The position numbers and the translations under genes are program-made. The notes under the pieces were generated by a model, which saw nothing but the letters and a program-made list of their open reading frames with translations, did no database searches and was not told where the DNA came from. Below, one piece after another: positions 33,367-43,053 of a stretch of 64,000 nt of DNA. Every line of letters starts with the position of its first letter. Positions within the stretch are counted from its first letter, which is position 1. This stretch comes from Pontitalea aquivivens (GTDB lineage Bacteria; Pseudomonadota; Alphaproteobacteria; Rhodobacterales; Rhodobacteraceae): NCBI RefSeq assembly GCF_046507575.1, contig NZ_JBKFEY010000001.1, forward strand, positions 248,001-312,000, in the 5' to 3' direction.

Positions 33367-35124
33367 TCAGTAGATGTCGCCGCGGGTGTTGAAGACGTTG
33401 AACTTGCCGGTCGGCGTGATCAGGCGTTCGTCCTTGATCACCTGCTTCAGTTCCAGCGTCTTGTCATCGACCACCACGATCGCGCTTTCCTTGTCCTTCG
33501 CGTTCCAGACCGAGAACCAGACCTCGGTGCCTTCCTTGTTGAACTCGGGCTGCACCACGCGCGGCTGGCCATCCGCGATCCCCGCCCATTCGCCGATCGG
33601 CAGGGTGACGATCTCGGGTTCGGCATCGGCCTTCATTTCGTCGATCTTGAACACCGCCACCGAGGCCGAGATTTCGGCATCCGGGTTCAGCGTCGCATCG
33701 ACGTAAAGGTGGTTCGAATTCGGGTGCGTCTTGATGAACAGCGACCCGCCACCCAGCGCATAGAAGCTGTCGACGATCTTCCAGGCGCTGTCGGCATGGC
33801 CTTCGGGGTCGGTGCCGATCAGCGCGACCGATTCATCACCCAGGTGCGAGGTTGCCCAGACCGGACCGTAATCGGGGTGGACAAAGTTCGCGCCCCGGCC
33901 CGGGTGCGGCGTGGCCCCGCCCGTGTCGGTGATGGCGGCCAGCTTGCCTTCCTTGGTGTCGATCACGACCAGCTTGTTGCGGGCGTTGGCGGCGGTGATG
34001 AAGTAACGGTGCGACGCATCCAGACCACCGTCGTGCAGGAAGCGTTCGGCCTCGATCTCGGTGGTTTTCAGGTTCTTCAGGTCGGTATAGTCGACCAGCA
34101 GGATCTTGCCGGTTTCCTTTACGTTGACGATGAATTCCGGCCGGTAGTGGCTGGCCAGGATCGCCGCCACCCGCGGTTCGGGGTGATAGACCTGTTCGTC
34201 ATAGATGTTGCCGCGGGTCGAGACGATCTTCAGCGGTTCCAGCGTGTCGCCATCCATGATCACATATTGCGGGGGCCAGTAGGCGCCGGCGATGGCGTAT
34301 TTGTCCTCATACCCCTCGAATTTCGAGGTTTCGACCGAACGGGCCTCGGAACCGACCTTGATTTCGGCCACCGGGGCGGGCGGGTCCATCCACAGGTCGA
34401 TCATCGTGACCTTGGCATCGCGCCCGATCACCATGAGATAGCGGCCCGAGGCCGAGATCCGGCTGATGTGAACGGCATAGCCGGTCTTGATGACGGCGTG
34501 GATTTCATAGGTCGCCCCGTCGATCAGGGCAATTTCACCCGAATCGCGCAGCGTGACCGACATCAGGTTTTCGATGTCGATGTCGTTCAGCTTTTCCTTC
34601 GGGCGATCTTCGGGCGCCACGATGACCTGCCAGCTGTCCTTCATTTCGGGCATGCCGAATTCCGGGGGTGCCGGCGGTTCCAGCAGCAGATAGCGCGCCA
34701 TCAGGTCGACATCGGCTTCGGACAATTCACCCGAGGTGCCCCAGTTCGGCATCCCCGCGGGCGAGCCGTAGGTGATGAAGCTGTGCAGATAGTCATAGCC
34801 GTTTTCGCGCGTCAGGTCGGGCGTCAGCGCCTTGCCGGTCGCGCCCTTGCGCAGCACGCCGTGGCAGCCCGCGCAGCGTTCGAAATAGATCTGGGTGCCG
34901 CGCTGGAATTCATCCTGCGTCATGACCGGATCATCGGCCTTGCGGCCGGGGATCTCGACCTGAAGCTGACCCAGCGTGGTCATCGAGGGTTCATAGGCCG
35001 CGGCGGGACCGCTGGCGTGTTCCTTGGTCGCGTCCTGCGCGAATGCCGGGGCCGAGATCAGGGCGAGCGCCAGGGCGGCGCTGCTCATGAGCATATGCCT
35101 GGCGTGGGAGGCTCGGGGTTTCAT
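33367..35124 (-). CDS. nirS: NirS, cytochrome cd1 nitrite reductase
   Basis: A 585-residue periplasmic enzyme reducing nitrite to nitric oxide. The signal peptide ends at AFA-QDATKE near residue 29. The cytochrome c domain carries CAGCH near residue 84. The eight-bladed d1 propeller fills the rest, with HISRISASGRYLMVIGRDAK and HPGRGANFVHPDYGPVW holding likely d1-pocket residues. The start at 35124 (MKPRASHARHMLMSS) is preceded by GGAG. It heads the minus-strand nir operon and shares the intergenic NNR box with nirI. Confidence 0.96.
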   Translation of the reverse strand: MKPRASHARHMLMSSAALALALISAPAFAQDATKEHASGPAAAYEPSMTTLGQLQVEIPGRKADDPVMTQDEFQRGTQIYFERCAGCHGVLRKGATGKALTPDLTRENGYDYLHSFITYGSPAGMPNWGTSGELSEADVDLMARYLLLEPPAPPEFGMPEMKDSWQVIVAPEDRPKEKLNDIDIENLMSVTLRDSGEIALIDGATYEIHAVIKTGYAVHISRISASGRYLMVIGRDAKVTMIDLWMDPPAPVAEIKVGSEARSVETSKFEGYEDKYAIAGAYWPPQYVIMDGDTLEPLKIVSTRGNIYDEQVYHPEPRVAAILASHYRPEFIVNVKETGKILLVDYTDLKNLKTTEIEAERFLHDGGLDASHRYFITAANARNKLVVIDTKEGKLAAITDTGGATPHPGRGANFVHPDYGPVWATSHLGDESVALIGTDPEGHADSAWKIVDSFYALGGGSLFIKTHPNSNHLYVDATLNPDAEISASVAVFKIDEMKADAEPEIVTLPIGEWAGIADGQPRVVQPEFNKEGTEVWFSVWNAKDKESAIVVVDDKTLELKQVIKDERLITPTGKFNVFNTRGDIY

Positions 35125-35186
35125 TGGGTTTCTCCGTTCCGCTGGTGAGGCTGGCCGAACCTTGCGCTGTAACGCGAATGTGTTCC

Positions 35187-35200
35187 TTGACTTTCGTTAA
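35187..35200. promoter_or_regulatory. NNR/FNR-type box between nirS and nirI
   Basis: TTGACTTTCGTTAA is a Crp/Fnr-family half-site pair (TTGA-N6-TTAA) in the divergent intergenic region. The identical 14 bases, plus the following GGC, recur before norC. The Nnr-type regulator encoded at 45198 has the E-x-x-S-R recognition pattern expected to read TTGA. Confidence 0.85.
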
Positions 35201-35320
35201 GGCTGCGACAGCGGCGCGCAGGCAGGGTCGGGACATCATCGCCCCCATCATCGCCCGTCGCCCGTTTCCCGGTCGCGCGGCCCCCGTCGCCGCCCGATGC
35301 CATCGCCCGAAAGCCCCTTC

Positions 35321-37402
35321 ATGCGCCGTCTGCCTGCCCTTGTCCTGATCGCCTGCCTGTCCGCGCTGCCTGCCTGGTCCCAGCAGGGCGCGGGGGGCGG
35401 CTTGGGGGCAGGTCAGGGCTTGGGGGCGGGTCTGGGCGGCGCGCCTGCCACCGCCACCGCCCCTGGTCCCGAACAGGCGGCGGCGCTGTTCGGGCGGGCC
35501 GGCCCCGTCGCCGTGACCCGGCAAGAGGCGGGCGTGCCGGGCTGGACGGTCAGCGCGGACGGGGCCGTTATCGGCCATGTCGGATCGACCTGGGAAATCG
35601 CGGGGTCCGTCGGCTATTCCGGCCGCCCGCTGGAGGTTCTGGTGGCGATCGCCCCCGATGCCACGATCGCGGGCGCGGTTCTGGTGCGCCACAATGAACC
35701 CGTGCTGACGCTGGGCATTTCGGATGCCGATATCGCCGCCTATGTCGCGGGCTTTCGCGGCTATGACCTGGCGGCGCCCCGCGACGCGGTGGGCCTGTCG
35801 GCACCTGGCGTGCCCGATGTGATCAGCCGTGCCACGGTGTCGACAGGGGTGATCCGCGACGGCATCCTGCGCACCGCGCGCACGCTGGCTATCGGGCGCG
35901 GGCTGATCGCGGCCTCGGGCGGGATCGACCGGCTGGGCCTTGCGCCCGCCGACTGGCCCGGGCTTGTGGCGATGGGCGCGCTGGCCGAGCTGCGGGTGCC
36001 GATGGCGCAGGCCGCCGGGGCACTGGCGGGCGCCAAGGTGCCCGTGCCTGCCGGGCAGGGCGACTTTCTGCGCCTTTGGACCGGGATCATCGATCCGCCG
36101 ACCGTGGGGCAGAACCTGCTGGGCCAGCAGGTCTTTACCCAGGCGATCGGCGATCTGGGGCCGGGGGAAAGCGCGCTGGTGGTGATCTCGTCGGGGCTGC
36201 ATTCGCACCGCGGCACCGACTGGCGCAAGACCGGCATCTTCGACCGGCTGACGCTGGTGCAGGGGGACACCCGCTATCAGCCGACCGCCGACAGCTATCA
36301 GATGGTCAAGCGCCTGCGCGCCGATGGCGCGCCCGAGGCGAAGGAAATCAGCCTGTTCCGCCTGCCGCCGGCGATCGACCCGGCCCGCCCCTTCCGCCTT
36401 GAGGTGGCCGCGACCCGGCCCACCGCGGCGGGCGGGCAGGTCGCCATGACCATGGCGGCCGATTATGCCCTGCCCGAGGTCTTCCGCCTGCCCCCCCCGC
36501 CCGAGGCCGAGCCGCTGTGGCGCGCGATCTGGGCGGCCAAGCGGCTGGAAACCGCCGCCGTTGCCACCATGCTGGCGGTGCTGACGGTGATCCTGTTCGC
36601 GCAGGACTGGATCACACGGCGGCCCGCGCTGTGGCGGCGCGGGCGGATGGTGTTTCTGGGCGTCACGCTGGCCGGTCTGGGCTGGGGGCTGAACGGCCAG
36701 CTGTCGGTGGTGCAGGTGGTGGCCTTTGTCCATTCGTTGCTGACGGGGTTCCGCTGGGAAACCTTCCTGATCGAGCCGGTGATCTTCCTGCTGTGGTCCT
36801 TTGTCGCGCTGGGACTGCTGTTCTGGGGGCGCGGGGTCTATTGCGGCTGGCTGTGCCCCTTTGGCGCGCTGCAGGAACTGCTGAACAACGCCGCGGTGCG
36901 GCTGGGCATCCGCCAGATCGCGGTGCCGCAGGGGCTGCATGAACGGCTGTGGGTGATCAAGTATACCGCCTTCGTGGGCATCCTGGCGCTGTCGTTCTAT
37001 TCGATGCACGACGCGCTGGTCCTGGCCGAGGTGGAACCCTTCAAGACCGCGATTTCCATGCGGATGATCCGCGCCTGGCCTTTCGTGCTGTTCGTGCTGG
37101 CGCTGCTGGGGGTGGGGCTGTTCATCGAACGCTTCTTTTGCCGCTATCTGTGCCCCCTGGGCGCGGGGCTGGCGATTCCGGCCAAGCTGAAGATCTTTGA
37201 CTGGCTGAAGCGCCGCCCGCAATGCGGCCGTGAATGCCGCCTGTGTGAAACGAAATGCACCGTCGGCGCGATCGACCCGCTGGGCCGGATCAATCCCAAT
37301 GAATGTGTCCTGTGCCTGCGCTGCCAGGTGATCATGAATGACGCCGCCACCTGCCCGATCCTGAAACGCCGCGCCCGATCCGCGGAAGGAGCCGCGCCAT
37401 GA
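35321..37402 (+). CDS. nirI: NirI, NosR/NirI-family membrane flavo-iron-sulfur protein
   Basis: A 693-residue protein. A signal peptide (MRRLPALVLIACLSALPAWS) and Gly-rich linker lead to a periplasmic FMN-binding domain with SRATVSTGVIRDG, where the flavin is linked to Thr. A membrane part follows with two CxxxCP motifs (CGWLCPFG, CRYLCPLG). The C-terminal ferredoxin-like domain has CGRECRLCETKC and CVLCLRC. NirI is needed for nirS expression or activity in Paracoccus. ATG 35297 is an alternative start. Its stop overlaps the nirX start. Confidence 0.93.
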   Translation: MRRLPALVLIACLSALPAWSQQGAGGGLGAGQGLGAGLGGAPATATAPGPEQAAALFGRAGPVAVTRQEAGVPGWTVSADGAVIGHVGSTWEIAGSVGYSGRPLEVLVAIAPDATIAGAVLVRHNEPVLTLGISDADIAAYVAGFRGYDLAAPRDAVGLSAPGVPDVISRATVSTGVIRDGILRTARTLAIGRGLIAASGGIDRLGLAPADWPGLVAMGALAELRVPMAQAAGALAGAKVPVPAGQGDFLRLWTGIIDPPTVGQNLLGQQVFTQAIGDLGPGESALVVISSGLHSHRGTDWRKTGIFDRLTLVQGDTRYQPTADSYQMVKRLRADGAPEAKEISLFRLPPAIDPARPFRLEVAATRPTAAGGQVAMTMAADYALPEVFRLPPPPEAEPLWRAIWAAKRLETAAVATMLAVLTVILFAQDWITRRPALWRRGRMVFLGVTLAGLGWGLNGQLSVVQVVAFVHSLLTGFRWETFLIEPVIFLLWSFVALGLLFWGRGVYCGWLCPFGALQELLNNAAVRLGIRQIAVPQGLHERLWVIKYTAFVGILALSFYSMHDALVLAEVEPFKTAISMRMIRAWPFVLFVLALLGVGLFIERFFCRYLCPLGAGLAIPAKLKIFDWLKRRPQCGRECRLCETKCTVGAIDPLGRINPNECVLCLRCQVIMNDAATCPILKRRARSAEGAAP

Positions 37403-38295
37403 CCGCAATGAACCGCCGCCGCTTCCTGACCCTGTCGGCCTGTGCGCTGGGCAGCGCGCTGGCCGCCGCGCCCGCGCGCGCCGGGGCGGGGCTTTTGTGG
37501 CAGGGCCGGGCGCTGGGCGCCGATCTGTCGATCCGTCTGGCGGGGGCGGATCCTGCCGCATCGCGCGGGCTGATCCGCGCGATCGAGGCCGAGCTGCGCG
37601 GGATCGAGACGCGTTTTTCGCTGTATCGTGATTCGGCGCTGACCCGGCTGAACCGTGACGGGCGGCTGGCCCATCCCGACGCGATGATTCGCGACCTGTT
37701 CGCGCTGGCCGATCGGGTGCATCGCGCGACGCAGGGCTGTTTTGACCCGACGGTACAGCCGCTGTATCTGGCCCATGCCGCCGGCACCGACCCCGCCGCC
37801 GCGCGCGGCCATCTGGGCTGGCAGCGCGTGCGCATCGGCGGCGATGACATCCGGCTGGATCCCGGCATGGCGCTGACCTTCAACGGCATTGCCCAAGGGT
37901 TTGCCGCCGACCGGATCGCGGCGTTGATGCGGGGCCGGGGGCTGTGGAACGTGCTGATCGACATGGGCGAGGTGATGGCGCTGGGCACGCGCCCGGGGGG
38001 TGGGCCCTGGCGGGCGGCGATCGCCGCGCCCGATGGCACACAAGTGGCCGGGCCCGATCTGCGCGATCGCGCGCTGGCCACCTCGGCGCCGCTGGGCACG
38101 CGGATCGGGACCGGGGGCGCGCCCCACATCCTGCACCCCGCGGGCGGTGCCCCGCGCTGGGCGCTGGTGTCGGTATCCGGGCCGTCCGCGGCGGTCTGCG
38201 ATGCGCTGTCCACCGCCTTTTGCCTGATGCCCGATCATCAGATCACCGCGGCGCTGGCACAGTTTCCCGGCACGCGGGTCGAACATCTGGCCTGA
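37399..38295 (+). CDS. nirX: NirX, ApbE-family FAD:protein FMN transferase
   Basis: A 298-residue exported protein with a twin-arginine-like leader (MNRRRFLTLSACALGSALAA). ApbE features include IETRFSLYRDSALTRLNRDG near residue 75, TFNGIAQGFAADRI, and the metal-binding IDMGEVMALGTRPGG. ApbE proteins attach FMN to Thr; the NirI FMN domain encoded just upstream is the obvious target. It overlaps nirI by four bases. Confidence 0.93.
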   Translation: MTAMNRRRFLTLSACALGSALAAAPARAGAGLLWQGRALGADLSIRLAGADPAASRGLIRAIEAELRGIETRFSLYRDSALTRLNRDGRLAHPDAMIRDLFALADRVHRATQGCFDPTVQPLYLAHAAGTDPAAARGHLGWQRVRIGGDDIRLDPGMALTFNGIAQGFAADRIAALMRGRGLWNVLIDMGEVMALGTRPGGGPWRAAIAAPDGTQVAGPDLRDRALATSAPLGTRIGTGGAPHILHPAGGAPRWALVSVSGPSAAVCDALSTAFCLMPDHQITAALAQFPGTRVEHLA

Positions 38296-38329
38296 GATTG
38301 GCGGTAACGGTCACTTCACGACCGCGCGA

Positions 38330-38343
38330 TTGACTTTCGTTAA
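38330..38343. promoter_or_regulatory. NNR/FNR-type box upstream of norC
   Basis: TTGACTTTCGTTAA here is identical to the nirS/nirI box and lies 66 bases before the norC start. It links NO reductase to the same NO-responsive regulator as the nitrite reductase operon. Confidence 0.85.
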
Positions 38344-38408
38344 GGCCACCCCCGCCCGGGACGCGCAGAAGGGGGTGACAGTAAACTGCTCCAGGAAGGA
38401 TCAGCGCG

Positions 38409-38861
38409 ATGCGCGAAGTCATGACCAAGAGCATGGCCCGAAACATCTTCTACGGCGGGTCCTTGTTCTTCATCCTCATATTCTTGGGCCTGTCGGTCCA
38501 TTCCCACTACTACATCGTCAATGTATCGACGAATCGCGAGACGCTGACCGACAGCGTCGTCGCCGGCAAGCACATCTGGGAAAAGCATTCCTGTGTGAAC
38601 TGCCATTCGCTTCTGGGCGAGGGCGCCTATTTCGCCCCCGAACTGGCCAATGTGATGACCCGCTGGGGCGTCCAGGATGACCCGCAGGCCGCCTTCGAGG
38701 CGCTGAAGGGCTGGATGGATGCCATGCCCACCGGCATCGAGGGCCGCCGCCAGATGCCGAACTTCAACCTGACGGATGAAGAATACCGTCAGCTGTCCGA
38801 CTTCCTGCTGTGGTCGAACACGATCAACGCGCAGGACTGGCCCCCGAATGACGCGGGCTGA
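38409..38861 (+). CDS. norC: NorC, cytochrome c subunit of nitric oxide reductase
   Basis: A 150-residue membrane-anchored cytochrome. One N-terminal transmembrane helix (IFYGGSLFFILIFLGLSVHS) precedes a periplasmic domain with CVNCH near residue 61; the axial Met is probably in RRQMPNF. It passes electrons from soluble cytochromes to NorB. AGGAAGG precedes the start. It begins norCBQDEF, with norB 12 bases on. Confidence 0.96.
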   Translation: MREVMTKSMARNIFYGGSLFFILIFLGLSVHSHYYIVNVSTNRETLTDSVVAGKHIWEKHSCVNCHSLLGEGAYFAPELANVMTRWGVQDDPQAAFEALKGWMDAMPTGIEGRRQMPNFNLTDEEYRQLSDFLLWSNTINAQDWPPNDAG

Positions 38862-38873
38862 GGAGACGAGATC

Positions 38874-40265
38874 ATGAAATATCAATCGCAAAAGATCGCG
38901 CTGGCCTATTTCGTCGTGGCCATGGCGTTGTTCGCCGTCCAGGTTTCGATGGGGCTGGTTCTGGGCTGGATCTATGTCAGCCCGAACTTCCTGGCCGAAA
39001 TCCTGCCCTTCAACGTGGGGCGCATGCTGCACACCAACAGCCTTGTCGTCTGGCTGCTGCTGGGCTTTTTCGGCGCCGCCTATTACCTGGTGCCCGAGGA
39101 ATCCGAACGCGAAATCCATTCGCCGATGCTGGCCTATCTGCAGCTGGCGATCTTCGTGGTGGGCACGCTGGGCGTCGTGGTCACCTATCTGTTCAACCTC
39201 TTTGACGGCAACTTCCTGCTGGGCAATGAGGGGCGCGAGTTCCTGGAACAGCCGCGCTGGGTGAAGGTGGGCATCGTCGTCGGTGCGCTGATCTTCCTTT
39301 ACAACGTCTCGATGACCGTTCTGGCGGGCAAGAAGACCGCGATCACCAACATCCTGCTGCTGGGCCTGTGGCTGTTGTCGCTGCTGTTCCTGTTCGCCTT
39401 CTACAACCCCGGCAACCTGGCGCTGGACAAGCAATACTGGTGGTATGTCGTTCACCTGTGGGTCGAGGCGACCTGGGAACTGGTGATGGCCTCGATCCTG
39501 GCCTATCTGATGCTGAAGCTGACGGGGGTCGACCGTGAGGTGGTGGAAAAGTGGCTTTATGTCATCGTCGCCACGGCGCTGTTTTCCGGCATCCTGGGCA
39601 CCGGCCACCACTATTACTGGATCGGCACGCCGGGCTACTGGCAGTGGATCGGCTCGATCTTCTCGACGCTTGAGGTGGTGCCCTTCTTCGGCATGATGGC
39701 ATTCGCCTTCATCATGGTCTGGAAAGGCCGCCGCGATCACCCGAACAAGGCGGCGCTGCTGTGGGCGCTGGGCTGTGCCACGCTGGCCTTCTTCGGCGCG
39801 GGCGTCTGGGGGTTCCTGCATACGCTGCACGGGGTGAACTATTACACCCACGGCACGCAGATCACCGCGGCGCATGGTCACCTGGCCTTCTTCGGGGCCT
39901 ATGTCGCGCTGAACCTGGCGATCATCAGCTATGCCTTCCCGGTGCTGCGCGGGCGTGACCCCTACAACCAGGTGCTGAACATGGTGTCCTTCTGGCTGAT
40001 GTCGGGCGGCATGGTGTTCATGACCTTCACCCTGACCTTCGCGGGCACGGTGCAGACCCATCTGCAGCGCGTCAATGGCGAATACTACATGGACGTGCAG
40101 GACCAGCTGTGGATCTTCTACGCGATGCGCTTTGGTTCGGGCGTGGCGGTGGTGCTGGGGGCGGTGCTGTTCATCTACGCCATCCTTGTCCCCCGGCGTG
40201 AGATCATCGAGGCCGGTCCCGTCGAACAGGCCCGCATCGCGGCCGAACATACGGCGGCGGAGTGA
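38874..40265 (+). CDS. norB: NorB, catalytic subunit of nitric oxide reductase
   Basis: A 463-residue inner-membrane protein of the heme-copper oxidase superfamily with about 12 helices. It reduces two NO to N2O at a heme b3/non-heme iron site. Conserved His-containing segments are visible: MLHTNSLVVWLLLGFFGAAY, VVHLWVEATWELV and GTGHHYYWIG. Its stop overlaps the norQ start. Confidence 0.96.
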   Translation: MKYQSQKIALAYFVVAMALFAVQVSMGLVLGWIYVSPNFLAEILPFNVGRMLHTNSLVVWLLLGFFGAAYYLVPEESEREIHSPMLAYLQLAIFVVGTLGVVVTYLFNLFDGNFLLGNEGREFLEQPRWVKVGIVVGALIFLYNVSMTVLAGKKTAITNILLLGLWLLSLLFLFAFYNPGNLALDKQYWWYVVHLWVEATWELVMASILAYLMLKLTGVDREVVEKWLYVIVATALFSGILGTGHHYYWIGTPGYWQWIGSIFSTLEVVPFFGMMAFAFIMVWKGRRDHPNKAALLWALGCATLAFFGAGVWGFLHTLHGVNYYTHGTQITAAHGHLAFFGAYVALNLAIISYAFPVLRGRDPYNQVLNMVSFWLMSGGMVFMTFTLTFAGTVQTHLQRVNGEYYMDVQDQLWIFYAMRFGSGVAVVLGAVLFIYAILVPRREIIEAGPVEQARIAAEHTAAE

Positions 40266-41077
40266 TGCAGATGGATGGAACCCTGAACCTGAAGGGGGCG
40301 GCGCAAGCCCCCTTCTACCTGCCCCAGGGCGATGAATGCGACGTCTTTGCCGCCGCCGCCGCCCATGACCTGCCGATCCTTCTGAAAGGGCCCACCGGCT
40401 GCGGCAAGACGCGGTTCGTGGCGCATATGGCCGCCCGCCTTGGCCGGCCGCTTTATACGGTGGCCTGCCATGATGACCTGTCGGCTGCCGATCTGATCGG
40501 GCGCTATCTGCTGAAGGGCGGCGAAACCGTCTGGGTCGATGGCCCGCTGACGCGCGCGGTGCGCGAAGGCGCGATCTGCTACCTGGATGAGGTGGTCGAG
40601 GCGCGGCGCGACGTGACCGTGGTGCTGCACCCGCTGACCGACGACCGGCGCATCCTGCCCATCGACCGCACCGGCGAGGAACTTGAGGCCGCCCCCGGCT
40701 TCCTGCTGGTGGCGTCCTACAATCCCGGTTACCAGAACATCCTGAAAACGCTGAAACCCTCGACCCGGCAGCGTTTCATCAGCCTGGAATTCACCTTCCC
40801 GCGGCCCGAACATGAAATTCCCGTCGTGGCGCGCGAAAGCGGCCTGTCCGAGGAACGGGTTCAGCCGCTGGTGCGCGTGGCCAACAAGCTGCGTGCGATG
40901 AAGGGCCAGGATCTGGAAGAAGGCGTGTCCACCCGCCTTGTGGTCTATGCTGCAACCCTGATCGCGGGGGGGATGCCGGTCGAACGCGCCATCCTGACCG
41001 CGATGATCGAACCGCTGACCGACGACAGCGATACCAAACGCGGGCTCCTCGATCTCGTCACCGCCGTATTCGGGTGA
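40265..41077 (+). CDS. norQ: NorQ, MoxR-type AAA+ ATPase for NO reductase activation
   Basis: A 270-residue AAA+ ATPase. Walker A is LKGPTGCGKTRF near residues 41-52 and Walker B is ICYLDEVVEA near 105. NorQ works with NorD to insert the non-heme iron into NorB. ATG 40265 overlaps the norB stop as TGATG; ATG 40271 is also possible. Confidence 0.95.
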   Translation: MQMDGTLNLKGAAQAPFYLPQGDECDVFAAAAAHDLPILLKGPTGCGKTRFVAHMAARLGRPLYTVACHDDLSAADLIGRYLLKGGETVWVDGPLTRAVREGAICYLDEVVEARRDVTVVLHPLTDDRRILPIDRTGEELEAAPGFLLVASYNPGYQNILKTLKPSTRQRFISLEFTFPRPEHEIPVVARESGLSEERVQPLVRVANKLRAMKGQDLEEGVSTRLVVYAATLIAGGMPVERAILTAMIEPLTDDSDTKRGLLDLVTAVFG

Positions 41078-41085
41078 GGCAGGCG

Positions 41086-43053
41086 ATGGCCGGGATCGAT
41101 TTCGAGCCATGGGAACCCGAAGAAAGTGTCGGGAAACTGTGGCACGCTTTTGCCAGCCGTCTGGACGCCCCAAGCGTCCACGATGGAGCCCGGGTCGGCC
41201 TTTCCGAGGTTGGCGGACGGCTGGCAGTCCTGTTCCGGGGTCTTGGCGGCAATCCTGCCGTCGAGATCCGCCCCGTGGCCGAGGAAATCAGCCATCACCG
41301 CCTGTCCTGGCGGCGCAGCCTTGGCACCTATGCCGAAACCGTGCCGCGCGCCAGCTTTGACGGCGCGGCGCTGCGGCTGCCCGAAAGCCTGGCGGTGTTT
41401 CCCGCGCGCGAAGCCAATGGCGCGCTTTATCTGTGGCTGGCCGCGGCGGCCGCCCATGCCGGGGCGCCGGTGGCGCAGGCCGATCCGCTGGCCGCCGATC
41501 TGGCCGCGTTGATCGCCGCGCGCGACATGGTGGCACGCACCTTGCACGAGGCACCGGGTTTTCGCGGCCTCTATCGTGATCTTTGCGCAGCCCTTCTGGC
41601 GCTGCGCCCCGTGGAAAAACGCCCCGCGACCGAGGCCGCGGTCGAGGCGCTGGTGCGTGCGCAGCTGGGCGATCCCGCGCCGCTGCCCGATGCCGCGCAG
41701 GCGCTGCAGGCCCGGCTTGGCGCGGGCGATCCGGGCGAACAGCTGGCGGGCCTTGTGGCGCCGCGCGGCTATCGCCCGTTCCGGCCCGTGGCGCTTTGGC
41801 CCGATCTGCGCGAACTGGCCCGGTCCGAGGCCAATGCCGTGGAAACCCGCGACACCGAGGGCACGCCCGAGGAAGGCGAGGGCGCGCGCACCCACCGCGC
41901 GCGGCGCCGCAAGGCCGATCAGGCCGAACGCACCGACAGTTTCATCCTGCACAAGTTCGAGGCGATCCTGTCCTGGGCGGAATTCATCAACCTCAACCGC
42001 CGGGTCGAGGATGATGACAATGACGATGCCAGGAAGGCCGCCGACGATCAGGACGAAATCGGCCTGGGGCAGATTTCCAAGGCGCCGTCCACGCGGCTGA
42101 AGCTGCATCTGGACCTGGCGCCCGAAGATGTCGACCGCGAGGCGCTGTCGGACATCTGCACCTATCCCGAATGGGATGTGCGGTCCGGGGCCTATCTGCC
42201 GGCGCATGCGCGGGTGCTGGCCTCGGCCATCGCGCCCAGCGACGACATCGCCGCCTTCCAGGCGGATCCGGCGGCGCAAAAGCGCATCCGGGCCGTGCGC
42301 CGCCAGTTCGAGGCGCTGCGCCCGTCGCGCATCGCGGTCCCCGGCTTCACCGATGGCGATGAACTGGATACCGACCGTGCGGTGCGCGCGCGGGTCGAAC
42401 TGATGGCCACGGGGCAGGGCGATGATCGCGTCTGGCGCCAGACCCGCGCGGAAAAGCGCGACCTGGCGGTGTCGATCCTGCTGGATGTGTCGCGGTCGAC
42501 CGAATCGGCGGTGCCGGGGCATGGCCACGGCGGGCGCACGGTGATCGATGTCGAACGCGAGGCGCTGGCGGCGCTGGCCTGGGGGCTGCACGCCTGCGGC
42601 GATGATTTCGCGATCCACGCCTTTTCCTCGCTGAAGCGTCAGCGGGTCTTTGTGCAGACCGCCAAGGCCTTTGGCGAGCCGATGGGCGCGCCGGTCGAGG
42701 CCCGCATCGCCGCGCTGCGCCCGGGCCATTACACCCGCCTTGGCGCCGCGATCCGCCATGCCACGGCGGGGCTGACCGAACAGGCGCGCAAACGCCGGCT
42801 GTTGCTGGTGATCACCGATGGCAAGCCCAACGACCTGGACCATTATGAGGGTCGCCACGGCATCGAGGACAGCCACAAGGCCGTGCTGGAGGCACGGCGC
42901 GCGGGTCATGCCGTCTTTGGCATCACCGTTGATCGTGACGGCAAGTCGTGGTTTCCGCGCATCTTCGGGCAGGGGGGCTTTGCGCTGATCCCCGACCCCG
43001 AAAAGCTGACCCAGGCCCTGCCACAGATCTATCGCCAGCTGGTGATGGGCTGA
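41086..43053 (+). CDS. norD: NorD, VWA-domain protein for NO reductase activation
   Basis: A 655-residue cytosolic protein from ATG 41086 (MAGIDFEPWEPEESVGKLW), which follows GAGG. A GTG at 41074 overlapping the norQ stop is the alternative. The C-terminal von Willebrand A domain carries the MIDAS motif DVSRSTES near residue 467 and ends LVITDGKPNDLDHYEG. An acidic stretch (EDDDNDDARK) lies mid-protein. It is the partner of NorQ. The stop overlaps the norE start. Confidence 0.95.
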   Translation: MAGIDFEPWEPEESVGKLWHAFASRLDAPSVHDGARVGLSEVGGRLAVLFRGLGGNPAVEIRPVAEEISHHRLSWRRSLGTYAETVPRASFDGAALRLPESLAVFPAREANGALYLWLAAAAAHAGAPVAQADPLAADLAALIAARDMVARTLHEAPGFRGLYRDLCAALLALRPVEKRPATEAAVEALVRAQLGDPAPLPDAAQALQARLGAGDPGEQLAGLVAPRGYRPFRPVALWPDLRELARSEANAVETRDTEGTPEEGEGARTHRARRRKADQAERTDSFILHKFEAILSWAEFINLNRRVEDDDNDDARKAADDQDEIGLGQISKAPSTRLKLHLDLAPEDVDREALSDICTYPEWDVRSGAYLPAHARVLASAIAPSDDIAAFQADPAAQKRIRAVRRQFEALRPSRIAVPGFTDGDELDTDRAVRARVELMATGQGDDRVWRQTRAEKRDLAVSILLDVSRSTESAVPGHGHGGRTVIDVEREALAALAWGLHACGDDFAIHAFSSLKRQRVFVQTAKAFGEPMGAPVEARIAALRPGHYTRLGAAIRHATAGLTEQARKRRLLLVITDGKPNDLDHYEGRHGIEDSHKAVLEARRAGHAVFGITVDRDGKSWFPRIFGQGGFALIPDPEKLTQALPQIYRQLVMG

